A DNA stretch of 64,000 nt from Macrocybe gigantea (Eukaryota; Basidiomycota; Agaricomycetes; Agaricales; Callistosporiaceae), in contig SJRY01000255.1 of NCBI GenBank assembly GCA_011319805.1, positions 1 through 64,000 of the forward strand, in the 5' to 3' direction. Positions 1 through 9,713 of the stretch are shown here, one piece after another. The stretch's first letter is position 1. Each line of letters opens with the position of its first letter. The position numbers and the translations under genes are program-made. The notes beneath the pieces are model-generated. The model made no database searches. It saw only the letters and a program-made list of their open reading frames with translations, and was not told the origin of the DNA.

Positions 1-1117
1 GTGAGGCCACCAAAAGCGCTCACAAACCAAGGTACGTGTCGGGTAGATGCCCTTGTGACCGAGGTCATCATGGGCTTGGGCGATGATGTTCATACGCCGA
101 TTTCGAGGGATCACGAGTTTGTGACTACCTTGGTCGTCCTTTCGCCATAACTTGTCAGCAGCAACGAAGAAGTGGAAGCAATACCGAACAAAGGCCTCGA
201 AAGCAGAATCTGTGAGACTGGGTGGACGACGCAAGGTGGTCAAATAGTCCTGTACGAGGTCGAGACGCTGATCGTCGGCAATGGCTGATTTCGAACGAGG
301 AACAAATACATAGTCAGGGATGGAGCTGAGCTGTCGAAGGTCAGGGTTGGCTTCCAGGGTCTTCGGACTCGGGAGAGGAGGAGTTTCGGTGGAGGACAGC
401 TTGACTGTCCTCCCCACTTGAAATGTCCTGTCCTAGGTATATCGAAATGAGGTGACTTCGACGTGTTTCGGGACGATATCGAGGGGTGTTAACAAAATGG
501 ATGAAGCCATAGACTCTGTCGATCCAATCGTCGAAATCTTCGTCTTGGTCAGGCTCGGGATCGCCTGGTCGGCGGGAAAGACCATCAGGACCGTGACTAG
601 AGCCAGGAACATGAACAAGTGTGAAGTGGAATGTCAGGATCGTCAGGATCCATCGATTGATACTGGCAGAGGGGACTATATCGGGATTGTTTAGCATGCC
701 TTTGATGTAGCGGGCATCGACTTCGACAACGAGGTTTCGTACACCAATGATGTACATGCGTACTGCACGGACCGATCGGAATAAGCCATAGATTTCGAGT
801 TTCGGTTGTGAGAAGCGACGTTCGCGATCGTTCAGTGTGATGGATCCGAAACGGTTATAATATCGGATTCGAGGGTTATCGGGGTCGCATTGGCAAAGGA
901 AGTAACCGACTGCGATGTAGGAGGTATCGACGGCGAGGATAATGGGGGCTTCCGACTTGTAGTCGAGGGGTCGGAGAGCTGGAGAAGTGATAAGGGCTTG
1001 TTTCAGGTCTTCCTGTGCGTCGAGTTGCTCCTGACCGAAGACGTAGTCTACATTCTTCCGCGTAAGGCGGACTAAGGCGTCAGCGCGATGAGCGAAATTT
1101 CGAATGAAGATACGCAT
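1..1117 (-). CDS. Gypsy pol: RNase H and start of integrase (partial)
   Basis: The piece from 1117 down to 341 matches the RNase H of Ty3/gypsy pol: a conserved strand with ILAVDTS, then a core containing RRFSQPKLEIYGLF, and a tail with LVHVPGSSHGPDGLSRRP typical of the RNase H C-terminus. Below 341 the minus strand reads on into the integrase H2C2 zinc finger (HDDLGHKGIYPT followed by ERFWWP), which is cut by the window edge. RNase H removes the RNA template during reverse transcription; integrase inserts the cDNA. The C-terminus after the RNase H contains extra acidic sequence ending in a stop near 341, so the join to integrase needs a frame change. Confidence 0.8.
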
Positions 1118-2558
1118 GACACCAATCGTTCCGAGGAAGGCGCGAACGTCTGAGAGGTCTCGGCACGGTTTCCAAGTTTTGATTGCGACAACTCGGGATT
1201 CATCAGGAAGACGACCTTTAGGCGTACAACGGTGTCCAAGAACTGTGATTTCGGACTACAGAGCGTGAGCTTTGTGCCAGAAAAGGTGCCTCCAGAATAC
1301 TTCATGCGCTGGACAACACGGTTCAGATTGCAAAAGTGTTCCCAAACGAAGCGACGGATGCCGGGATTCTGTGGAATGGTTTCGAAACTGTTATCGGGAC
1401 GTCGATATTCGGAATCTGGGCCTTTCACGGGGACATCATCGATATAGGGGATGGTAAGATGCGGTATCTCGTCTTGTAGGATGAAAGTTACATCATCATG
1501 GAATATAGGAACGGAATTGGTCCAGCCCATCGGGAGCGTAACAAGTCGCATAGCGCCAAAAGGGGTCTGGAACAGTGAGATCCCGAGAGTTTTCAGCGAG
1601 GAGTCGTTCATCGTAGCCAACATAGAGGTCAAGCATCGCACCACAGGGGGCCACCAAATTGTTCTGCTAAGTGATCAGGGACCGGGGTAACTCCGGAATG
1701 ACGGATGGTGACTTTGTTTAGCGGCTCGAGGGAGTGGACGATGCGAAGCGACTTGCCATCTTTCTTGACGACTGTGAACCACCGGGAGCGGTAGGAGGAA
1801 TTCGAGGGCTCATAGACACCGGCATCGATCTTTCGACGAATGAGCTGACAAATTTCATCATAAATACCAGGAGGTATCGGGATGTTCTTGTGAATCCAAG
1901 GCTTGTGCTGAATGACAGGGATTTCGACGGCAGGGAAAAAGTCTTCTCGAAATCGACCGCGCTCTTGGTCGGTCCAAGCGAAGGCGCCGTTCTGGAGGCA
2001 CATAAAGTGGTGCATCAGTCTTCGTTCTTCTGGCCAAAGGAAGCCTTCGGGATGGGCCTTGTCGACGAGATTTCGACGATCCTCGGTATAGCGACCGGTC
2101 GGGATAAAAGGAGGGGGATTTGGGGATAGTTTCGGCATACTGGCAAGCGGGTCTCCGCGGATTTCGCGGAGGATTCGAAATTTGCCATTATCGGGAAGTG
2201 GGGCAACGACGGAACGGACTTTGAGGGCGACGGGCTTGTATTTACGTTTCGCGAACGTATCGCGCGATTCGGGAGGGGTATGTCTAGAAAGTTCGGGAGC
2301 GCACCTGGTCACATCATATAAATAAACAAAATCGGAAGAGGAAGTGTTCGTGGTGTTGAAACCACTCTGAAATTGCGTCTGAGGTCGTGTTGGACGACCA
2401 CTAGACTCGTACAGTAAAGCTGAAATCGGGGAAATGGAAATATCACAGGCCGAAAGATATAAGGATGAAAGATAATTTGAAATGGACGTATCGGGAGCGG
2501 AATTAGAGACGGGATTGGGAGCAGGAACCTGGGCGTAGTAATCGAGGCGAAGGTCCAA
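1072..2558 (-). CDS. Gypsy pol: reverse transcriptase
   Basis: Two overlapping minus-strand frames (2558-1629 and 1644-1072) together give a Ty3/gypsy reverse transcriptase. The first half holds the N-terminal fingers (LRIVHSLEPLNKVTI, SSYRSRWFTVVKKDG); the second begins with the palm and has the catalytic YIDD box (TIPYIDDVPVKGP) and a downstream CNLNRVVQRMKY thumb-like stretch. The frames overlap by 16 bp, so one indel separates them. The enzyme would copy the element RNA within virus-like particles. Function is from homology only; activity is doubtful while the frame is split. Confidence 0.8.
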
Positions 2559-2620
2559 ATTGTCTTGAGTTTTGTCCGAGGAAACAACGAAAGCGTAATC
2601 GCCGTCAGCTAACGTGTCCT

Positions 2621-3457
2621 CTATCTGCGAAAAAAATCCACTGCAGCCGTCTTCTTTCCTGGCATCATGTATTTCGGTTTGCCACGGGGCTGAGTCGGGA
2701 TCGTAGTACGTCTGTTGGTGTTGGGATCGTGTATTGTGATGGTTTGATCCTCGTTCCGGTAGTTCTTGACGAGAGATTCGGTTAAGACGTCAAAGGGGCG
2801 ACCGAGGAGGATATCATAGGCGGGGTTAGGTAATACATGGATTTGGGCGTAGAGGGTGATTTCGTTGATAGTAACCGGGATGTTTCGGGATAATCCAAGC
2901 GATTTGTCAATTTCGCCATTGGCTGACTGCATATCGAGGCGGACGGTAGGGTCATAGGCGATCCCGAGCTTGTGACATACTGCATCAGACATGGCTATAA
3001 TTTGGGATCCGGGATCAACGACACATTCAACATAGTCTTGATGATCGATGAGACATGTGATAGAGCGAAGGGCATGACTCTCTTTGGCTACGATGAGGCG
3101 TTCGGGATCGATCTGGTCACGGCTCATGCTCGAAATGTAGGTTGAAATCGGGTCTTCGATGATGGTAGCGCCCCTCGGTGGCGCGGCTTGTCCATATGTA
3201 GCGGCGTTGGAATCTGCGATGCCGAAAGGGAGTTCGTTAAGGTTGATTGATTTCGACGGGGTGGTATCTTCGTCGGGGATTTCTTCGATGGTAGCTCGAA
3301 ACACAGGTTCGGGAATGCTGTACTCCTGGGACATGACTGCGATGGGGTTGGTCTCGTTAGCTACCCGTTTTGGAGTGACAAGCTCGCGCATCTTCGATCT
3401 GATTTCGGGGGAAAGGGAAAGGAGGGCCTCGTTGGAGATTTGAGTGGTGCCTTTCAA
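2621..3457 (-). CDS. Gypsy pol: retropepsin-like protease region
   Basis: A 278-residue minus-strand frame with a retropepsin-like core: a CVVDPGSQIIAMSD active-site segment in place of the usual D(S/T)G triplet, a downstream hydrophobic strand (ILLGRPF, the usual ILG-R-F motif of Ty3/gypsy protease), and a proline-rich tail. It would process the gag-pol polyprotein. The DPGS spelling is common in fungal gypsy elements, so I do not read it as a loss of activity. Frame breaks separate it from gag upstream and RT downstream. Confidence 0.7.
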   Translation of the reverse strand: MKGTTQISNEALLSLSPEIRSKMRELVTPKRVANETNPIAVMSQEYSIPEPVFRATIEEIPDEDTTPSKSINLNELPFGIADSNAATYGQAAPPRGATIIEDPISTYISSMSRDQIDPERLIVAKESHALRSITCLIDHQDYVECVVDPGSQIIAMSDAVCHKLGIAYDPTVRLDMQSANGEIDKSLGLSRNIPVTINEITLYAQIHVLPNPAYDILLGRPFDVLTESLVKNYRNEDQTITIHDPNTNRRTTIPTQPRGKPKYMMPGKKTAAVDFFRR

Positions 3458-3555
3458 AACGGTTTCGAAGATTTCATCTGCATGCTTCTTATCGACGACG
3501 GGGAAAACGTTCTTGTAGGCGGGTTGTTTCGAGGGGTCCTTGTTAGTTGGTTTGG

Positions 3556-5152
3556 CTACTGGGGCGGGAGCTGCAAAGTTTCGAGTGGTGGGAGGAGCGT
3601 AACGAACTTCAGGAACATCGCGGAAGGGATGGATGGGTCCCTCGTGACGGATGGTTTCGGCCTGGGTATTCTCGGAAGAGTCTGCGACGAAGGAGCTGGG
3701 GATACTTCCTTTTCTTTACCTTTTGATGCCGAAGTACTGGCCTCGGGATTCTGTGGCTGACCTGGGGATGGTTCTGGATTTCGAGGTGAAGAAGCAACTA
3801 CAGGAGTTTCGGGATTGACTCGGCGGTTTGCGCGAGGCGGCCCTCTGCGGGTGATTTCGACATGATCCATAACGGTGCGGCGGTTGGCGAGGACTTGGGC
3901 TTCGAGATTTAGCTGACGGATACGTTCTTGGATATCAGACAGGCGGTCGTTGACCTGGGTACTGGCCGCGGGATTTACGGCATAAGCATAGGTGGAGTCG
4001 CTCGGGACTATGGGATTCTCTGTAGGGTTATAAGTTGCGACGGAAAGGAGCATTTGGCCGGTGGTGTCTGCATTGGAGGTAATAATTCCGCGTGGTCGCT
4101 CGTTAGGATACTGCCTATAATATTCGTTGACACGTTCCTGCATAGTGGCACCTCGAATAGCTCTCGGAATTTCGGCCTGTGTCGGGAGTGTGATTCGCCC
4201 ATTGAAATCACGGCGGATAAGGCCTTCTCGGATATAATTCTCGGCCGTCTCACAGTCCCTAATGCGACAATCGGGTTTACCACAGAAATGACAGCCCTCG
4301 GGACGGTTTCCGGGAGCCCGGGGTCGGAAGCCTCCAGTATTGGCTTGTGCCTGCATAAACTTGACGAGAACGTCGCTGATCCCGGTTGTGATGTTTTGAG
4401 TCATACTCGCAAGGATGGTGTTAAGGTCCTCCTGTTTTACAGAGGTTTCTGGAGCGGCTGAAGTACTTCGGGTTGCGGGGCTATGGACTGGTAACGGACC
4501 GACGAAGCTCCGGGCTGTTCTTCCCGTTTAAAAACGTAGGCTGCGGCATCTTGTATATCGACAAGCGAGTGGGTGAAATAGGGATCGTAATCCGGGAACT
4601 TGACTTCGAGGCGATCTCGGACTTTGGCTTGTAAATCCGTGGGGAACGCGCGTTCGTAGGCCCTAGCTTGCTCTTTGGCCGACATCTCTTCTTTGTCAAC
4701 TAGATACTTCGTGATAGTGTAAAATTTGCGGTAATATTCCGCGAGCTGCTCGTGGGTCCTGATGCCGAGGCGACTGGTTTCGCCAATGAGCCGGTCTAAA
4801 TCGCCCATGTTATAGCGATGTTTGTCTTCAGCTCCGGGGTAGAGACGCTGAATGGCATCTCGGAAGTCGGCATAAGGGCGACCTTGGAACTCCGGGAGGC
4901 TTTCCCAAAGCTCGGAGGTCGCAAAGTCGGATAACGAATGGCATACTCCTTCTTCTGCGCGTCACCCGTGACTCCGGCATCACTGAAGAGGTGGTCGAGT
5001 TCTCTGAAGTATCGGGAGAGCTCACGGGGCTGCGCGGGATCGAAACGTGGAGCTGTGGAGTGGCCACGAGCTGGCATAGTTACTAGCCGTGCGGGAGCGG
5101 GGTCACCGACACCAGCGCCGGACGCGGGATTGTTGGTTTCATTGTTAGACAT
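3556..5152 (-). CDS. Gypsy gag with zinc knuckle
   Basis: Three minus-strand frames form one gag. The N-terminus (from 5152) has MPARGHSTAPRFDP, a segment common in Agaricomycete gypsy gag. The middle (4808-4437) is a helical capsid region rich in charged residues (YYRKFYTITKYLVDKEE). The third (4404-3556) holds a zinc knuckle, CHFCGKPDCRIRDC, in which Cys replaces the usual His of CCHC, and ends in a disordered Pro/Ser-rich stretch. Gag packages the element RNA. Frame changes fall near 4800-4960 and near 4405-4440; both could be single-base errors. Downstream lies the protease frame. Confidence 0.75.
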
Positions 5153-5542
5153 GCTGGATAACAGATTTCGAACTGATTGTCGGAGATCACGGAGTTGTTG
5201 GATATTTCGGGAAGGGGTTCTTTCAGGAGGGGACTGTGATGGAGTTGGATTGATAAGGATGGGACTTGAGTCTAGTGTCGAAAGCGGGTCTGAAAGGAGT
5301 TCTAGATCGGAATCCGTTTCTTGTTTGACTGAGGCTGGGGATAAGGGTTCGGGAGATGAAGGTAGCGAGTCGGGAAGAGAGATAAGGAGTTCAGGAGAGG
5401 GTGCTCGGGAGCGCGGAACAGGTGATCGACGGAGATTTCGGGGACCCGGGGTTTGTCTCCTGCGAGCGGCTGCCTGGGCGCGGGAGGTAACAGTGGACGA
5501 GGTAGAAGATTGGCGGTTGGGGTTACTTGAAATCTTGAACTA

Positions 5543-5562
5543 GCCCCTCGCGGTGGGCTCCA
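5543..5562 (-). other. Primer-binding site of the gypsy element
   Basis: Three bases inside the LTR the minus strand reads TGGAGCCCACCGCGAGGGGC, starting with the TGG that pairs with the CCA end of a tRNA. Position and sequence fit a tRNA primer-binding site. I have not identified the tRNA. Confidence 0.6.
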
Positions 5563-5565
5563 AAA

Positions 5566-6575
5566 TGATAACTATCGGGTAGCACTAACCTACAAACCAA
5601 CAAGGTGGAATGAAGGAAGCGTCAGTCCCTATCCGAGGCTGTATAAACTACGAGCTGTTCAAGTCACAGAGTAACCCGAGGGACTGTAGCGTGAAAGGGG
5701 GGAATGGAACGAAGTGAATATGGATGGTTTCGAGCGGGTTTCGGGGTTTTCGAAACAAGGCTGTTAGACTTAGCTGAATTCCCGCGCGATATCGAGGGCT
5801 TCAGTGAGGGTTTCGGAAGGGTTTCGATGATAATGACTTCCACGCGAAGCCAGAGACACTGATTTCGAGACTGAGTACGGTGGCTCCACGCGAGCGCGAC
5901 ACTTTGAGATCGGATAACACAAGGACTCCACACGAGTCGTAGACTGCGAGACTGCTGAAGGACTGAGACGGTAACTTTTTCTATTGTTACAAATGCCAAG
6001 TACATGGGTTTTTATAGATGAGAAGATTTCGGTATCGGAATAACCGGCGAAGTTGAAACCGAATGAGAGAACGTATCGTATGATTTCGAAAGGGTCGTTT
6101 AGTGGCTGAAACGTCGGGGAGATGTAAGTCCGTTCGAAATCTGAACATAAAGGGTGAAACAGTAGGTAAAAGAACATCCCGAAACCGGTGCCATGCGTCG
6201 TAGAATGGAACGTAGAATGTATCAGTGAAATATGAGTCATGAATTTCGAAATGAGAGTGGATGAAATGGTAGCGCGCTCGAAATCCCTTGTTTCGAATGT
6301 ACTGCGGCGAGGCAGTGTCGGGAACGCGGGAAGGCGTGAGGCGGTGCGATATCGAAAATGGTAGTAGTCTTGCCATATCGGGATCTGGAAATCGGGGGAG
6401 GCATATAGGAATAAGACTGCCTGACCGGATTGGGCGGTATAGGAAGCGCAGAATGTCCGGAATGTACGTGTGCGATGCGTTTGGCGAAGTGTCAGGGACC
6501 TGGAATGGAAGCCTCACGGAGTTGTCGACATCCCGAGTACTCGAACGAGAAGTCAGCGACTGGACTGCGGTATCA
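5566..6575 (-). repeat. LTR of the gypsy element (about 1,010 bp)
   Basis: On the plus strand the proposed LTR runs from TGATAACTATC (next to the primer-binding site) to GCGGTATCA, giving TGATA...TATCA ends with the expected TG...CA termini. The inner boundary is firm because of the primer-binding site; the outer boundary rests only on the matching end and the loss of TTTCG-rich sequence. The partner LTR is outside the window so I cannot align the two. The five bases after it, TGCTG, would be the target-site duplication. Confidence 0.55.
6009..6016 (-). promoter_or_regulatory. TATA box in the LTR
   Basis: The minus strand reads TATAAAAA inside the LTR, about 560 bp into it from the outer end, where the U3/R boundary of an LTR promoter would be expected. 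Confidence 0.4.
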
Positions 6576-6645
6576 TGCTGAGGGGCCGAGTAGTGGTATG
6601 ATTTCAATGCGGGGGCAGGATTACCAAATTAGGACTTATCGGCGG

Positions 6646-9100
6646 TCAGCGGTGCGGAGCGCTCATCAACGGTTCGTCGGGAATTGACTCTATGAATTGG
6701 TCCAAAGCCTCTTGTTTAGCATCGTGACCTCGTATCTTGGAATATGTTTTGTAGGAAGCTTCAATGAAGTGTTCGAGGTAGCTATCCTTGACTCCGCTTT
6801 CGGTTTTCATCTGCTTGACCTTTGTCTTCGTTCCGACCTGCTTTGCGTTCATCAATAATTGTCGAAGTGTCGCCATAGTGGTGGATTTCTGTCGCGGCTG
6901 CCCAATCTGCAACAAAACGGGTGCTCAGTAGGCAAAATGTAACAACAAAAGGTACCTCACTTTCACGAATTCTTTAATTCGCTTGACCATGTTTGCAAGG
7001 GATTCTACAGCTTTTTTCTTGCCTTTCTTTGCGCCAGTCGCCTTTGGTAATCCTTCCCGTTGACTTGTTGATCGATCGGAATCGCTGGCATAAGTGTCTG
7101 AAGCTACACCTTGCTCAGCGACAGGGTCCGTATCACTGGCAACCAAATTTTGCGTGTCGGCGTCATGATTGTCGGAAGGAGTACCAGCCATATCGTGGGC
7201 GTCGTGTCCTTTGACATGGCAAATCCTACAGAAATGCTTTCCTTTGAGTCCAATGTGACACGCTAACTCGCTTTGCATCGGATTGTCACCCAGAACAGCA
7301 ACGACAAATGGTATGATCAGAACATGCTCTTGCTCAACACAGTCCCAAGCCCAGATACCGCTCTCCCAAGCTTCTCTGTCCGAGTAGATATCAATAAATC
7401 GGCCGCAAAAGATCAAAAAAAAACTGACTCAAGTTGTTGTAGTATTCCGTCGAGCATCTCGGTAGGTGGAGCTGTGTTCGATGTACTCATAAAATGAATG
7501 TTATATTCTTTGTGGACTTCCTTGCAAGGCAGACCCGCCGGCGTAAACAGCCAAGAGTTATGTTTGTTCCATTTCTTCGACGAGTTACCGGACGTGTCAT
7601 CACAGTACAGCCAAATCGGAAACTGATACACTTTTGCACCCTTGGCCAAGGTTCGATAACGGTGCCCTTCACGTGGATTCGTTCGAGTCCAAGGGGTAAT
7701 CAACTCGTCGTTTTCATGCAGGCAAGACCCTTGTAAAACTTGTAAGTCGATTCCGCTGCGATACCAAACACCCACCCACCTAGAATACTGGTAGCCTTGG
7801 GCAGTCACACGTCTGAATGCTCGAGTCCCAACTCGCAAAGCTCAATGAAAACTCCACCTCCGATACTTCGTGAGTGCTATGCTCATCGACGATCCACCAA
7901 GGTCGGGTTCTGATGCAATACGCATCGACCAGACATTGGCATGCAAGATGCCCTGCCGAAAAAACCACTCGTAAGGCATGCAGACAGTGCCATCACGTAG
8001 GAGGCATGGCTCGTAGATGAAGTATTGCTGGTGTATTTGAGCCATGGGCGCCACCTTGTATGCCTTTTCCCATCGATTTCGCGCCAATGACTGGCTTGAT
8101 AATATTCGGAGACTTCGCCACCGGCATCTTCAGGATAAAAATGTAGATTTGGACGAACAAGTGGGTTGGCAAGCTCCTGGAGAGACTGTCAGGTAATTCT
8201 GAATTGGTATCAATTGATAACATACCTGAGCGATGATATCCTTTAGTGAATTGACGCTATAGTGATGGCCGAACGCGCCCTTGTATTCGACAGTTTCAAT
8301 ACCGCAAGCTGACTGAATGCCATTGTTTTGAAGTTTGATAGATCGTACGCTTGGTATATTCCATGCGCTGCTGGGATTGCTGACTTCTAACATCCACCGC
8401 ATAACATCAAGCTGACGTTCCGAAAAAGATGAGCGAGGTAGATGCATAGCAACGTCGAGCACACAGGACTGATTGATCCATGAGAATAAAGATTATGATA
8501 TGGCCAAAAGAACAGTGCTTACGATTTTGTCTCGCCATGGGAACCAGTCAGAGGTATCATCATTCAGTCGTTGTCGTTTGGCTGCAGGATCTTGACCATC
8601 GGAATTTGGATGGACAACTAAAAGAAGTAAGTCAACAGTTCTCTAAAATTCCCCGAGGTTGCGACTGACATTGACCAGGCATCGGAAATCTGAATGTAGG
8701 CATCGCTTCCTCCGGCCCCTCCTCATCGTCACCAAAGTAACTTTCAAATTCAGACTGTGGGACCTCCACGTCTTCATCGTCAGAAAGTGTCTCGATGTCC
8801 AACTCTGGTCCATCGGGCACGACTGCGGCATCAGTGAGATCGGTTGAGGACTCCGATATTGTGAGCGATTCAGCATAGTCGAGGAATGGGTTATCGGGCC
8901 ACTGGGCTTCCTCACTATTTTCCCCGAAGGCTCTCAAAACCGGGTCTACTACTGAAGTTAATGGCATCGACTTCGAGGGATGGCTAGTTCGATATCAGAT
9001 GTTCCTCTGATGCACATTAGTACGTTCATGTTCTTTGGCTCCCTTGGTCGTACTATATGAGTTGTGACAGGCAAGACACTCCCATTTCTTTGGGCCTCTT
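6646..9100 (-). pseudogene. Plavaka-type (CACTA-like) transposase, N-terminal part, broken
   Basis: A minus-strand transposase of the Plavaka group frequent in Agaricomycetes. From the N-terminus: a C2H2-like finger (ECLACHNSYS then EHERTNVH, about 9100-9005), an acidic linker (8967-8632), conserved blocks near 8460-8130 (MLDVAMHLPRSSFSERQLD), 8087-7842, 7838-7413 (FPIWLYCDDTSGN, KWNKHNSWLFT, AGLPCKEVHKEYN) and 7416-6925 (DNPMQSELACHIGLKGKHFC). The last recognisable block (6915-6646) is followed by no match to the usual WRIKGLDP segment, so the C-terminal part is missing. An in-frame TGA at 8995-8997 lies between the finger and the linker. Introns separate most blocks. The gypsy LTR starts about 70 bp further on. 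Confidence 0.8.
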
Positions 9101-9325
9101 CTCCACCCTAGGGTGGCGGGTCAGTCCTATTCTGCATTTTTAGGAACATTACGAGGGAAATTTTACATTGCTGATCTTCGGAGCTAGGCCAGGTTGACGG
9201 GGCCGACATGCTGTTACAACAACAGTCTGCCGTTGATATACACTCTTATCTATCTGCCCCTTATGTTATTGACTCAGCTCGGCTATACAATTGTCCAGGC
9301 GATAAGCGAGAAGTGAACAATTTTG

Positions 9326-9360
9326 GTACCAGAAAGCGTCGGGCGGACGCTTTCTGGTAC
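9326..9360. repeat. Perfect 15-bp inverted repeat with 5-nt loop
   Basis: GTACCAGAAAGCGTC at 9326-9340 is followed by the loop GGGCG and then by its exact reverse complement at 9346-9360. It lies in the gene-free stretch 9111-9573, which otherwise shows nothing I can support. It could be a terminator-like hairpin, a transposon end or a chance palindrome; 15 perfect pairs make chance unlikely. Confidence 0.85.
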
Positions 9361-9713
9361 GTCCTGACATTAAAATAGTCTCATTGCCCTGATCCCCCCT
9401 GATTTATGGATATGATGAATCACCACCATGCCTATATCGATTTCCAGTAGTCCCTGGCATCAATGGTACTAGTCTAAATTGACACCTAGTGGGCGAAAAT
9501 CTTCTTAACGATGGCATCATTTCTATGCAGGTGGCATTGTGCAATATTAGCATGACAGACGGCTAAAATTGGCATGGAACAAAGTCATATTATTTCCGGA
9601 CTACATGCTATGAATTTCAACTACATATTGTCGACCGGTCGGCGTTTTCCGCCAACCGTCGGATCGACGGTTCCCAGGTTTGGCCGTGTACGTTCTCATT
9701 CTGAGGCTATACT

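Larger units (their letters stand above)
1..6575 (-). mobile_element. Ty3/gypsy LTR retrotransposon, left end outside window
   Basis: A minus-strand retroelement whose domains read, from right to left, LTR, primer-binding site, gag with a zinc knuckle, aspartic protease, reverse transcriptase, RNase H, and the zinc-binding start of integrase. RNase H before integrase is the Ty3/gypsy order. The rest of integrase and the second LTR lie beyond position 1. The coding part is split over several frames; given the one-base losses seen in host genes elsewhere in the window, I cannot say whether the element is dead or poorly sequenced. It is strikingly rich in TTTCG on the plus strand, coding and LTR alike. 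Confidence 0.9.

Noticed and set aside
9628..9680. Second hairpin-like sequence near CGGTCGGCG/CGCCAACCG
   Set aside because: The stem has a mismatch and is short; chance is an adequate explanation.
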